Of a stretch of DNA of 15,782 nt, positions 1 through 8,078 are shown one piece after another (the first letter of the stretch is position 1; each line of letters opens with the position of its first letter). The position numbers were made by a program, and so were the translations under genes. Source of the DNA: JANNRR01 sp043736155 (GTDB taxonomy: Bacteria > Pseudomonadota > Alphaproteobacteria > Rhodobacterales > Rhodobacteraceae); the NCBI GenBank assembly GCA_043736155.1, contig JAYTDA010000306.1:1-15782 (forward strand). The letters run 5' to 3'. The notes beneath the pieces are model-generated. The model worked only from the letters and a program-made list of their open reading frames with translations, had not been told where the DNA came from and searched no databases.

Positions 1-425
1 ATGATCGACACCGACGGATAATCGGTATCGGTCATGCCGCGCCCGGGTGCCTTGACCAGCGCCGTGGCCTGACGCTCGCTCCCCAGCAACGGCGCGACCC
101 ATGCCAGAAACGCGGCATGATCGCCGGGTTGATCGGGGCAAAAGCTCAGGGGATCGCGGGCCGGGTGGGTCAGGGTGATCCGCCCCGCCGCTTCCTCCAG
201 CGTCGCATTGATCGCCATCAGCGCCGGGATGCTGGAGCCCAGGATGAAATTGGCACAGGCCATCCAGCGCGGATCATCCGGTTGCCATTTGCTGGCCGCG
301 TGCGTCACCGCCCAATGCCGGTCCCATGGCAGCGACTGGCCCGCGGTCAGTGTCACCGAAGCCAGGTCTTCGCGGCCATGCGACTTGATCGGATGGCGGT
401 GGATATGGGCCAGCCGCGCCGTCAC
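1..425 (-). CDS. MOSC domain protein, N-terminal part (runs off the window)
   Basis: The GTG start overlaps the yidC TGA stop (GTGA at 422-425). The frame stays open for 141 codons to the window edge, so the C-terminal part is missing. The N-terminus contains HRHPIKSHGRE, which resembles the MOSC_N beta-barrel signature seen in MOSC proteins (YiiM/YcbX-like and the molybdenum cofactor sulfurase C-terminal family). These domains bind the molybdenum cofactor or handle sulfur for it. The catalytic MOSC cysteine would lie beyond the window and cannot be checked. The overlap with yidC implies translational coupling, and a MOSC gene after yidC is, from memory, common in Rhodobacterales. No ATG start is needed, and GTG is the only well-placed start. 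The family call is fairly confident; the substrate is unknown. Confidence 0.75.
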   Translation of the reverse strand, partial: MTARLAHIHRHPIKSHGREDLASVTLTAGQSLPWDRHWAVTHAASKWQPDDPRWMACANFILGSSIPALMAINATLEEAAGRITLTHPARDPLSFCPDQPGDHAAFLAWVAPLLGSERQATALVKAPGRGMTDTDYPSVSI

Positions 426-2218
426 TTTGCCGCCGGTTTCTTGCGGCGGAAACTTTGCAGGACATTGCCAAACACGTTGGGATGATGGCCATGGCTGCGC
501 ATGATCAGATATTGCTGGATGAAGGTGATCATGTTGTTGCCGATCCAGTACAGCACCAGACCGGAGGCAAAACTCCCCAGCATGAACATGAAGATCCACG
601 GCATCCAGGCAAAGATCGCCGCCTGCGTCGCATCGGTTGGCGCCGGGTTCAGTCTTTGTTGCAGCCACATCGAAATGCCCAGCAGGATCGGCAAAACCCC
701 CAGCGACACAAAGGCAAAGATCGAGGTCGGGTCCGGTGTCGCATAGGGCAACAGGCCGAACAGGTTCAGGATCGACGAGGGATCAGGCACCGACAGATCC
801 CTGATCCAGCCAAAGAACGGCGCCTGCCGCAGTTCGATGGTGACAAAGATCACCTTGTACAGCGAGAAAAAGATCGGAATCTGCGGCAGGATCGGCAGAC
901 ATCCGGCAGCCGGATTGACCTTTTTTTCCTTGTACAGCTTCATGGTTTCCTGTTGCAGCTTCTGGCGGTCATCGCCGACCCGTTCCTTCAGCGCCTCCAT
1001 CTCGGGCTGCAATTCCTTCATCCGTGCCATTGACACGTAGCTTTTGTAGGCCAGCGGCAGCAGGATCGCCTTGAGCAACAGGGTCAGTGCCAGGATCGCC
1101 AGCCCCATGTTGCCAATCAGATTGTGCAGGGTATGCAACAGCCAGAAGATCGGCTTGGTCAGGAAAAAGAACCAGCCCCAGTCGATCGAATCGATGAACC
1201 GGTCGATCTTCTGCTCATTCTGATAGCTGCGGATGGCTTCCCATTCCTTGGCACCGGAAAACAGCAGCGATGTCACCTCGGCCTTGGCACCGGCGGCAAC
1301 ATTCATCGTCGGCATCCGGGTTTCGGTCTGATAGACATCGCTGGCGGGCACATATTTGGTCACAGCGGTAAAGGCCTGACCGGGTTGCGGTGCCAGCACA
1401 GTCATCCAGTAGGCATCGGTAAAGCCGATCCAGCCGTTTTGGGCAACGTCAACCACCTCTGCCGGGGTGCCTTCGCGTTCCAGCACGGCGAAATCCGGCA
1501 TGTCGGAATAGTCGGTTTCCTTCAACTGGCCATCCGACATCTGCACAATGCCTTCGTGCAGCACCCAGATGTTTTGGGTTTTCGGCTGACCATGGCGGGC
1601 GATCAGGCCATAGGGGGCCAGACGCACTTCGGCGCCGGTGTTGTTCTGCACCTGATCGGTGACGGTGAACAGGTAGTGCTCATCCACCGACACCAGGCGG
1701 GTAAATACCAGACCGGCGCCGTTGTCCCAGGTCAGCGTCACCGGTTTGCCGGGGGTCAGGGTGTCACCACTGGCAACCGACCACAGGGTGTTCGGCCCCG
1801 GAACCGCGTCAAACCCCAGGTCCCCGGCCGGGGTCCAGCCATACAGGGCGTAGTAGGCGTTGTCGGCACCGACCGGGGTCAGCAGTTCGACGTTGGGGGA
1901 CCCATCCGCCAGGGTTTGCGGATAGCGGTTCAGCGACAGGTGGTCGATCCGGCCACCGGCCATCGAGATCGAACCGGTCAGGTCGGGGGTTTCGATCTTG
2001 ATGCGCGGGGCTTCGGCAGCCACTTCGGCGGCAGCGGCGGTATCCGAAGTGGCTGCGGTGCCAGACGATGCGGCGGTGCTTGCGGTTGAGGTGGCCTCTG
2101 CCGCCAGATCGGTGGGGGTCGGGGGCGCCTCTGTCGGGGGAAACAGCAGGAACCAGACCAGGATCACCAGAAAACTGAGACCGGTCGCAAGAATGAGGTT
2201 CTTGTTCTGATCGTCCAT
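422..2218 (-). CDS. yidC: Membrane protein insertase YidC
   Basis: YidC inserts and folds inner-membrane proteins, alone or with SecYEG. The 598-aa product has an N-terminal membrane segment (about residues 8-27), an Ala/Thr/Ser-rich linker (about 39-75), a large periplasmic beta-sandwich domain to about 350, and the conserved five-helix 60KD_IMP core from 357 to 578. In the core, LLLKAILLPL carries Lys383 where E. coli YidC has the groove arginine. A charged cytoplasmic loop (about 405-440) precedes GCLPILPQIPIFFSLY. The C-terminus ends in a basic tail (RRKKPAAK), as expected for ribosome contact. I chose the ATG at 2218 (MDDQNKN) because family members start this way and because an upstream ATG at 2287 would overlap the promoter candidate at 2266-2294. 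The gene is coupled to the MOSC gene by stop/start overlap, but it is not beside yidD as is usual. Confidence 0.97.
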   Translation of the reverse strand: MDDQNKNLILATGLSFLVILVWFLLFPPTEAPPTPTDLAAEATSTASTAASSGTAATSDTAAAAEVAAEAPRIKIETPDLTGSISMAGGRIDHLSLNRYPQTLADGSPNVELLTPVGADNAYYALYGWTPAGDLGFDAVPGPNTLWSVASGDTLTPGKPVTLTWDNGAGLVFTRLVSVDEHYLFTVTDQVQNNTGAEVRLAPYGLIARHGQPKTQNIWVLHEGIVQMSDGQLKETDYSDMPDFAVLEREGTPAEVVDVAQNGWIGFTDAYWMTVLAPQPGQAFTAVTKYVPASDVYQTETRMPTMNVAAGAKAEVTSLLFSGAKEWEAIRSYQNEQKIDRFIDSIDWGWFFFLTKPIFWLLHTLHNLIGNMGLAILALTLLLKAILLPLAYKSYVSMARMKELQPEMEALKERVGDDRQKLQQETMKLYKEKKVNPAAGCLPILPQIPIFFSLYKVIFVTIELRQAPFFGWIRDLSVPDPSSILNLFGLLPYATPDPTSIFAFVSLGVLPILLGISMWLQQRLNPAPTDATQAAIFAWMPWIFMFMLGSFASGLVLYWIGNNMITFIQQYLIMRSHGHHPNVFGNVLQSFRRKKPAAK

Positions 2219-2265
2219 CGCGGTCGCCGCCTGTCTTGTCCAACTGCCCTGTTCAGCAGATTGGG

Positions 2266-2294
2266 GTTCAACAGACTGGGCAGGCAAAGGTCAA
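2266..2294 (-). promoter_or_regulatory. Candidate sigma-70 promoter for yidC
   Basis: On the minus strand TTGACC (2289-2294) is followed by a 17-nt spacer and TTGAAC (2266-2271). The -35 matches consensus at five of six positions; the -10 is weak, as is common in GC-rich alphaproteobacteria. It would start transcription about 40 nt before the ATG at 2218. An independent promoter fits the separation of yidC from rpmH-rnpA-yidD. Confidence 0.4.
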
Positions 2295-2400
2295 GCGGTT
2301 TTCCGGTTACCCGGCGGTAACGCGGCACACAGGGGCATCACTTTTCGCCTGAACTTTCTCCCGGACGCGCAGATCGGGTCGGGGTGGTCGCCCGATGGTG

Positions 2401-2480
2401 TGGCAGGCGCGGGTTGACGCAGGTGCGGGTTGACGCAGCCGAGGGTAGACGCGGGCGCGGGTTGCGGCAGGCGCGGGTTG
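2401..2480. repeat. Five tandem copies of a degenerate 16-bp repeat
   Basis: Five consecutive 16-bp units fill exactly 80 bp: 2401-2416, 2417-2432, 2433-2448, 2449-2464 and 2465-2480. On the minus strand the consensus is CAACCCGCGCCTGCGT. Unit 3 (2433-2448) is the most divergent. The 16-bp period is not a multiple of three, so the array is not a coding repeat. It sits between the EAL gene stop (2545) and the yidC promoter candidate, in the yidC upstream region. No function is evident; it may be a slippage-prone tract or a set of protein-binding sites. Confidence 0.8.
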
Positions 2481-2544
2481 TCCGGTTGGCCGCCCCATGC
2501 GTTGCCTTGGCAGACGGCCCGGCCGGGGCCCGACCGGGGCCCGG

Positions 2545-4095
2545 TCAGTTGCCGCTGAAGCGTTGCGACATCTTTGGGGCATTGGCCAGCCGCAGATTGT
2601 GGCGCTGGATCCAGCCGATGGTTTCGGCCAACGCCATTGGGCGGCCCACACTGAAGCCCTGCACATGGCCGCAGCCAAGTTGCGCCAGCATTGCATGTTC
2701 GCCAATGGATTCGACGCCTTCGGCCAGGGTTTCCAGCCCCAGCCGTTCTGCCATCGACAGAATCGCCGCAATCATCTTTTGCTGTTCGCGGTCTTCATCG
2801 ACGCGGGTGACGAACGAGCGGTCGATCTTGATCCGGCTGACGGCAAAGCGGCGGATATTGGCGATCGAGGCATGGCCGGTGCCGAAATCATCCAGATCGA
2901 TGCCGCAGCCCAGTTCCGCCAGCGCCGCGATATTGCGGACAATCACGTCATTGGCGGTATCGGCCACCACGGTTTCCAGAATCTCGACCGTCAAACGGGG
3001 GGCTGCCAGATCGTAGCGGTCCAGTTCCCATTTCAGTTTGTCCGCCAGTTTGGGGTTGCGCAATTCATCGGTGGAAAAGTTCACCGCAACATTGGGCACC
3101 TGTATCCCGGCCTGATCCCAGTCGCGCAGCGCCATCAGCGCCTGATGGATCATCACCTCTGACAGCCGTTCCGACAGACCGGAACTGCGCAGCGCCTCTA
3201 AAAATTCCGCCGGGGGCAGCAGGCCACGTTCCGGGTGCTGCCAGCGCGCCAAAGCCTCAAACCCGGTGACTTCACCGGTATCGGTCGAGACCTGGGGCTG
3301 AAAGTGCGCCACGATCTGCCCCTCGTCCAGTGCCGCCTCGATCTCCGAGCGCAGCGAGTGGCGGGTCGACTGGGCGCGCTGCATTTCCAGCGTGTAGCTG
3401 CGAATGGCACCGGGGCCATTGCGCCGCGCTTCGATCGCCGCACTTTCCGCCGCCCCCAGCAGCGAAGACCCGGTCAGGTCAGGTGCCCGGCTTTCCAGAC
3501 AGAAGCCGACCGAGGCGGACAGGTAGACCGTGGTGGCATCGATACTGACCGGGGCTTCGACTGCCGATTGCAGCCGGGTTGCCAGTTGCAGCATCCCCTC
3601 CAGATCAATCCGCCGCACCCCACCCAGGGCCACGGTAAAACAGGCACCATCGAGCCGCGACAGCGTATCGGCAGTGCGCAGCATCGATTTCAGCCGCTCG
3701 CCGGTCTGGCGCAGGATATGCGCCATCGCGGCGCTGCCATGGCGTTCGGAAATCTGGTCGGCATCGTCCAGCACCAGCACAAAGCAGCAGGTCGACCGCC
3801 CGGTGGCTTTGGCCGACTCCAGCACCTCATCCAGTGCGGTCACTGTGGCTTGGCGCAGCGGTAGACCCGATACACCGTCGATGGCCATCACCTGCCGCTC
3901 CGGCTCCGGCGCGGAAAACACCCCGGCAATGCCGAACAGCGCCGGCAATCCCAGTGCCACTGCCAACAGCATGGTTTCACCGCCCAGCCACAGCGCCGCC
4001 AGGGTGATGGCGGGCAGAAAAGCCAGCAATTCGGGCCTGCGGGCCTTGGCACCAATGTGGTGCAGGTGAACACGCAAGGTCGCGGCGTCGATCAT
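2545..4095 (-). CDS. c-di-GMP phosphodiesterase: degenerate GGDEF plus intact EAL domain
   Basis: This 516-aa membrane-bound protein probably degrades cyclic di-GMP. Two hydrophobic segments (about residues 22-40 and 42-60) anchor it in the inner membrane with no sizeable sensor domain. Residues about 70-235 have the GGDEF fold, but the signature after R147-L148 reads DGACF (149-153) instead of GGDEF, so cyclase activity is very unlikely. The EAL domain (about 247-505) looks complete: EAL at 280-282, NFS (339-341), the ILE glutamate (374), DDFGTG (402-407), KID (423-425), the EGVE glutamate (459) and QGFSVGRP (479-486). The dead GGDEF domain may bind GTP as a regulator, as known for some relatives. 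Transcription could continue from ttcA, 85 bp upstream on the same strand. A GGGAG element lies about 10 nt before the ATG. Confidence 0.92.
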   Translation of the reverse strand: MIDAATLRVHLHHIGAKARRPELLAFLPAITLAALWLGGETMLLAVALGLPALFGIAGVFSAPEPERQVMAIDGVSGLPLRQATVTALDEVLESAKATGRSTCCFVLVLDDADQISERHGSAAMAHILRQTGERLKSMLRTADTLSRLDGACFTVALGGVRRIDLEGMLQLATRLQSAVEAPVSIDATTVYLSASVGFCLESRAPDLTGSSLLGAAESAAIEARRNGPGAIRSYTLEMQRAQSTRHSLRSEIEAALDEGQIVAHFQPQVSTDTGEVTGFEALARWQHPERGLLPPAEFLEALRSSGLSERLSEVMIHQALMALRDWDQAGIQVPNVAVNFSTDELRNPKLADKLKWELDRYDLAAPRLTVEILETVVADTANDVIVRNIAALAELGCGIDLDDFGTGHASIANIRRFAVSRIKIDRSFVTRVDEDREQQKMIAAILSMAERLGLETLAEGVESIGEHAMLAQLGCGHVQGFSVGRPMALAETIGWIQRHNLRLANAPKMSQRFSGN

Positions 4096-4180
4096 GGTGG
4101 AATGGCTCCCGGATCATGAAGCAAGCCCGCACTGGCCTGCGCCTGACCGAAAGACCTAGGGACCCAAGATGTGGATACCC

Positions 4181-5050
4181 TTAATCGGCACCAAGGCTTT
4201 GCACCGAATTTTCCACAATTTCCCCGCTATTCCTTTGCAACCCGGCAAAATCGAACAGCGCCGGGTCCAGCAGATGCGAGGGGCGGGCATTCATCAGGGC
4301 GCGAAACATCACCTGCCGCCGCCCCGGGGTCCGGGCTTCCCAGCCATCGAGGATCGCCTTGACCTGCTGACGCTGCAACCCGTCCTGGCTGCCACACAGA
4401 TCACAGGGGATGATCGGATAGTTCATCGCCCGGGCAAAGCGGTCGCAATCCGCCTCTGCCACAAAGGCAAGGGGGCGGTACAGGAACAGATCCCCCGCTT
4501 CATTCAACAGCTTGGGCGGCATCGTTGCCAGCCTGCCGCCATGAAACAGGTTCATCATAAAGGTTTCCAGAATATCATCGCGGTGATGGCCCAGCACCAC
4601 GGCGCTGCAGCCTTCTTCGCGCGCAATGCGGTACAGATTGCCACGGCGCAGCCGCGAACACAGGGCACACATGGTTTTTCCTGCCGGTACCTTGTCCATC
4701 ACGATGGAATAGGTATCGGCATAGGCGATGCGGTGGCTGACCCCCATGCGGGTCAGAAACTCCGGCAGCACCGTGGCCGGAAACCCCGGTTGCCCCTGAT
4801 CGAGGTTGCAGGCCAACAGTTCCACCGGCAACAGCCCGCGCCACTGCAATTCATGCAAGATCGCCAGCATGGTATAGCTGTCCTTGCCACCCGACAGACA
4901 GACCAGCCATTTGGCCCCGGGTTCGATCATCGCATAGGCTTCGATGGCGTCACGCACGTCACGTACCAGCCGTTTGCGCAGCTTGCGGAATTCGGTGCCG
5001 GTGGGGGCACCGTGGAACAGCGGGTGGATATCGTCGCCTTCGTCCAGCAT
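4181..5050 (-). CDS. ttcA: tRNA 2-thiocytidine(32) synthetase TtcA
   Basis: TtcA uses ATP and an iron-sulfur cluster to thiolate cytidine 32 in the anticodon loop of certain tRNAs, in the cytoplasm. The 289-aa product has the PP-loop ATP pyrophosphatase motif SGGKDS (53-58) and the cluster-binding pair C128-x2-C131 in TMCALCSRLRRG. It also has the downstream IIPCDLCGSQ block (C216/C219) that supplies the third ligand. GHHRDD (154-159) is also typical of the family. The frame is open further upstream to 5149, but the ATG at 5050 (MLDEGDDIHPLF) matches the normal family length and is preceded by GGCAGGG. It is divergent from the hydrolase gene at 5176. tRNA-Arg(ACG), also in this window, has C at the position before U33 and is of the class that carries this modification in enterobacteria. 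Confidence 0.94.
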   Translation of the reverse strand: MLDEGDDIHPLFHGAPTGTEFRKLRKRLVRDVRDAIEAYAMIEPGAKWLVCLSGGKDSYTMLAILHELQWRGLLPVELLACNLDQGQPGFPATVLPEFLTRMGVSHRIAYADTYSIVMDKVPAGKTMCALCSRLRRGNLYRIAREEGCSAVVLGHHRDDILETFMMNLFHGGRLATMPPKLLNEAGDLFLYRPLAFVAEADCDRFARAMNYPIIPCDLCGSQDGLQRQQVKAILDGWEARTPGRRQVMFRALMNARPSHLLDPALFDFAGLQRNSGEIVENSVQSLGAD

Positions 5051-5175
5051 CTTGGCCCTGCCTTTGGCGGCTGCATGCCAGAACCGCGGGCAGGATGCAA
5101 AGGATTTGGCCGGGGGGCAGACCCATGGTACAGTCATCGCAGATTGCAAAAATGAATTCTGCCACGAGGTGTGAG

Positions 5176-6129
5176 ATGGATTTTGTCTTTGTCGCCCGCA
5201 CTGTCAGCAAAGGGGCTTTTGGCAACCAACCGGGGCAAAGCCGGTATCTGGCGGTGCCGGACACTGCGGAAGATGCGGTCCCGGGGCATAACGTCACCCG
5301 CAAAAGCTGGTTTGAACGGGTGATCTTTGAGGCGGAAACCGGGCGTTCGCCCACCGGCGATGTGCTGGGTGACATCCTGATCTATATCCACGGCTTCAAC
5401 AATTCGACCCGCGACATGCTGACCCGGTTGCGGCTGATCCGCCGGGGGTTGGAGGCAAACGGGTTCAAGGGGGTGGTCGTTGCGTTTGACTGGCCCAGTG
5501 CCGATACCGCGCTGGCCTATCTGACCGACCGGGAAAAGGCGCTGGATACCGCCAAGCGGCTGGTGCTGGATGCGATTCTGCCGTTTGTCAGCTATAACCA
5601 GCCCAAATGCCGGATTTCGCTGCATGTGCTGGCTCATTCGATGGGGGCCTTTGTGCTGCGCGAGGCGTTTGACCGCGCCGATTACCATGCAGCGGCGCAG
5701 GCCAAAAGCTGGACCATCAGCCAGATGATGTTCCTGTCCGGCGACGTCTCGGCCAATTCAATGGGAACCAGCCCGGAAAGTGAGTCGCTGTATCGCCATT
5801 GTGTGCGGTTGACCAATTATTCCAACCCGCTGGATTCGATCCTGTCGTTGTCGGAAATCAAGCGGGCGGGGATTTCACCGCGGGTGGGGCGGGTCGGGTT
5901 ACCGCCTGATGCCCCCTCCAATGCGGTGAATGTCGATGTCGGTCCCTATTACAGCGCCGTCAGGGACCGGTTGCCCGGCATCACCAACCCGGACCATTGC
6001 TTTTACTTCTATGATCCGCTGATCCTGCGCGATGTTGCCCTGACGGTGCGCGGTGCCATCGACCGCGCGTCAATTCCGACACGGCGGCTGATGGCGGGCC
6101 GGTTGGTGCTGCATCCGGAACAGCCCTGA
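5176..6129 (+). CDS. Alpha/beta hydrolase, DUF900 (COG4782) type
   Basis: The 317-aa protein belongs to the DUF900 alpha/beta-hydrolase group, which resembles serine esterases/lipases; no substrate is known. Visible elements are the oxyanion strand-turn IYIHGFNNS (HGFN at 72-75), the nucleophile elbow LAHSMGAF with Ser155, acidic candidates Asp190 (LSGDVSANS) and Asp220 (NPLDSIL), and His274 in NPDHCFYFYDP. Alanine occupies the first glycine of the G-x-S-x-G elbow, as is frequent in this group. No signal peptide or membrane segment is seen, so it is probably cytoplasmic. The ATG at 5176 is chosen because GAGG lies 7-10 nt upstream; in-frame ATGs at 5095, 5125 and 5152 have poorer upstream signals. 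The next gene follows 91 bp later on the same strand and may be co-transcribed. Confidence 0.85.
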   Translation: MDFVFVARTVSKGAFGNQPGQSRYLAVPDTAEDAVPGHNVTRKSWFERVIFEAETGRSPTGDVLGDILIYIHGFNNSTRDMLTRLRLIRRGLEANGFKGVVVAFDWPSADTALAYLTDREKALDTAKRLVLDAILPFVSYNQPKCRISLHVLAHSMGAFVLREAFDRADYHAAAQAKSWTISQMMFLSGDVSANSMGTSPESESLYRHCVRLTNYSNPLDSILSLSEIKRAGISPRVGRVGLPPDAPSNAVNVDVGPYYSAVRDRLPGITNPDHCFYFYDPLILRDVALTVRGAIDRASIPTRRLMAGRLVLHPEQP

Positions 6130-6220
6130 CCAACCCTGATCAGCATTTGCTTGCCAGAACCCGGTTCCCTTGCCATCGTTCGCCCACGGGGCGACAGCAA
6201 TGCCGCCTGTTGGGGATCGA

Positions 6221-7894
6221 ATGGCGGCAGAGAAAGACCCAGCGCAGCACAGTGGCGGCGGCCGGATCTCGGCCGGTCTGTCGGTGCTGGTGTTCGGCTT
6301 TGGCATCGCCGCCGGCTTGCTGATCGCCTTTACCGGCTTTGGTTTCCTGCAAGACAGCGGCGCCATCGTGGTGACGGTGTTCCTGTCGGCGCTGCTGGTG
6401 GTGGGGATGGTGGGCGGATTGCTGGTGCTGCTGCGCCGCCCGCTGTGGCGCAAGGTGTTTGGCATCGCCGAAACCCAGATCGAACATTTTGCTGCTCCGC
6501 TGGCGCGGGTGGCCGAAGGGGCGGTGCAGCGCGACCCCACAGCGGCGGTGGCCGCGGCGCGTGAACTGGTGCAACTGGCACTGGCGCGCTATTCCTGGGT
6601 GACAGCACGGCGCTGGATCGTGGCGTCACTCACCGCGCTGATCGCGGCGATGGCGGCGCTGGCAGGCACCGCGCTGCTGTTCAAGCAGAACCAGTTGCTG
6701 GAGGTGCAGGCCGGGCTGCTGGCGCAACAGAATGAAAAGATCGACCAGCAGAACCTGCTGTCAGCCCAGAATGTGCAACTGGCCGAGGCGCAGCGCAACT
6801 CGGCTTTGGCGGTGGAGATTACCCAGATCGCCATCGCCATCGGACAGGCGGCAACCGAGGCGCGCGCCAAGGTCGAATCCGAGGGTTTTGTCGCCACCAG
6901 TCCGCTGGATGCGATGGTCAGTGTGCTGGACCCGCTGGCGCTGGATCAGGGGCTGGTGCTGCGGATCATCGCAGCATCGCGGGCGGTGCAGCCCTACCGG
7001 TTTCTGGACAGCGGTCTGTCGGCGGAAAGCGATACTGACAAGATGCGGGTGGCGATGTCGCGCCGCAGCGATCTGCCCAATACCCTGGCGCGGCTGGCAG
7101 CGGCGTTTGACTGGCGCATTCCGGGAGTGGAAAACCGGCTGATCGACCGCCCCGCCAGCCCGGAACGCGGCCAGTTGCTGCAGGTGTTGATGGCGGGCGG
7201 TTTGCGCAATCTGGAAGTGCTGAACCATTTCGGGCTGGATCTGGCCTTTGCCTGGCTGCAAAACGCCGATATTCTGGGCATCACCGCCCAGGGTGCCCGG
7301 CTCAGCTACGCCGATTTCTCCGGCAGCCATTTCAATGGCGGCGACTTTGGCGGGTCCTATCTGGAAAACACCCGGTTTCGCGGCTGCCGGTTCGAGGCGA
7401 CCAGCTTTGCCGCTGTCAGCGCAGACCGGGTCCGCGAACCGCTGCGGCCTAAGGATGCGCCGTTTCCCAGCTTTCTGACCGGTGCCGATTTCAGCGGTGC
7501 CGTGCTGATCGATGTGGATTTCAGTGGTGCCACCCTGACCGCAGCCAATTTCGATGGCGCCCTGCTGGTGCGCCCGAACTTTACCGACGCCGTGCTGGCG
7601 GCAGCGACGCTGCGCGGTGCCGTGCTGCTGGCCCCGGTGATGGATGGTGCCTCGTTCAAATCTGCCGATCTGGACGGCGCCGTGGTGTTTGGCAGCGACT
7701 TTCTGGCGCGCACCGAACGGGTTGCCGAACCCGGCTCGCTGCATCCCGAACGGTACGCGGCGGAACCCTTGACCATGGATCAGGTGATGGCGGTCAATAT
7801 CCTGTACCAGACGCTGGACCAAGCGGAGGTTGTGGCGATCAGCCGGGGCGAACCGGCGTTCCGGCTGAAACGGGTGGCACCGTTCCCGGACTGA
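6221..7894 (+). CDS. Membrane-anchored coiled-coil pentapeptide-repeat protein
   Basis: The 557-aa product has two N-terminal membrane helices (about residues 19-43 and 48-71) and a third at about 131-154. A Gln/Asn-rich heptad stretch (about 155-195, KQNQLLEVQAGLLAQQNEKI onward) is probably a coiled coil. The C-terminal half carries pentapeptide repeats of A(D/N)(F/L)XX type at about 338-396 and 417-495, for example TGADFSGAVL, TAANFDGALL and KSADLDGAVV. These predict a right-handed quadrilateral beta-helix. A non-repeat tail of about 60 residues ends the protein. Three membrane segments would put the two ends on opposite sides of the membrane. The enzymatic role is unknown; the helix may be a scaffold or binding surface. 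I chose the ATG at 6221 (GGGGA 6 nt upstream); 6200 and 6170 are possible. It may share a transcript with the hydrolase before it. Confidence 0.85.
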   Translation: MAAEKDPAQHSGGGRISAGLSVLVFGFGIAAGLLIAFTGFGFLQDSGAIVVTVFLSALLVVGMVGGLLVLLRRPLWRKVFGIAETQIEHFAAPLARVAEGAVQRDPTAAVAAARELVQLALARYSWVTARRWIVASLTALIAAMAALAGTALLFKQNQLLEVQAGLLAQQNEKIDQQNLLSAQNVQLAEAQRNSALAVEITQIAIAIGQAATEARAKVESEGFVATSPLDAMVSVLDPLALDQGLVLRIIAASRAVQPYRFLDSGLSAESDTDKMRVAMSRRSDLPNTLARLAAAFDWRIPGVENRLIDRPASPERGQLLQVLMAGGLRNLEVLNHFGLDLAFAWLQNADILGITAQGARLSYADFSGSHFNGGDFGGSYLENTRFRGCRFEATSFAAVSADRVREPLRPKDAPFPSFLTGADFSGAVLIDVDFSGATLTAANFDGALLVRPNFTDAVLAAATLRGAVLLAPVMDGASFKSADLDGAVVFGSDFLARTERVAEPGSLHPERYAAEPLTMDQVMAVNILYQTLDQAEVVAISRGEPAFRLKRVAPFPD

Positions 7895-7929
7895 ATGGGA
7901 ATTGCGGACAACAATCCTCGGGCAGAGCC

Positions 7930-8043
7930 CGCCGCCCCGGACTTGATCCGGGGCCTCGACGCTTGCACCAAGCGCGTTGCCCTGCCCGGTTCCCAGTGGA
8001 TGTGCCCGGTGACTCGAGGCCCCGGATCAAGTCCGGGGCGGCG
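7930..8043. repeat. REP/BIME-like perfect 30-bp inverted repeat
   Basis: Left arm 7930-7959 and right arm 8014-8043 are perfect reverse complements over 30 bp, separated by 54 bp. Each arm contains its own palindrome, CCCCGGA-CTTGA-TCCGGGG (7-bp stem, 5-nt loop). The core resembles dispersed palindromes common in alphaproteobacterial genomes, and two such units in opposite orientation match the BIME arrangement. It sits in the convergent gap between the pentapeptide gene (stop 7894) and yidD (stop 8079). It could therefore fold in either transcript and act as a bidirectional terminator or mRNA-stabilising hairpin. Confidence 0.85.
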
Positions 8044-8078
8044 CGGGATGGGGGGAGGGGCAGTATCTGACGCGCGCT

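Noticed and set aside
2519..2544. GGGCCC-rich stretch after the EAL gene stop, as a terminator
   Set aside because: It is mainly a direct repeat of CCGGGGCCCG, with no clear single hairpin and no T-run on either strand.
2307..2771. Minus-strand 154-aa frame overlapping the 3' end of the EAL gene
   Set aside because: It is a shifted frame of the EAL gene that runs on into the repeat tract; low-complexity Arg/Pro composition, no family.
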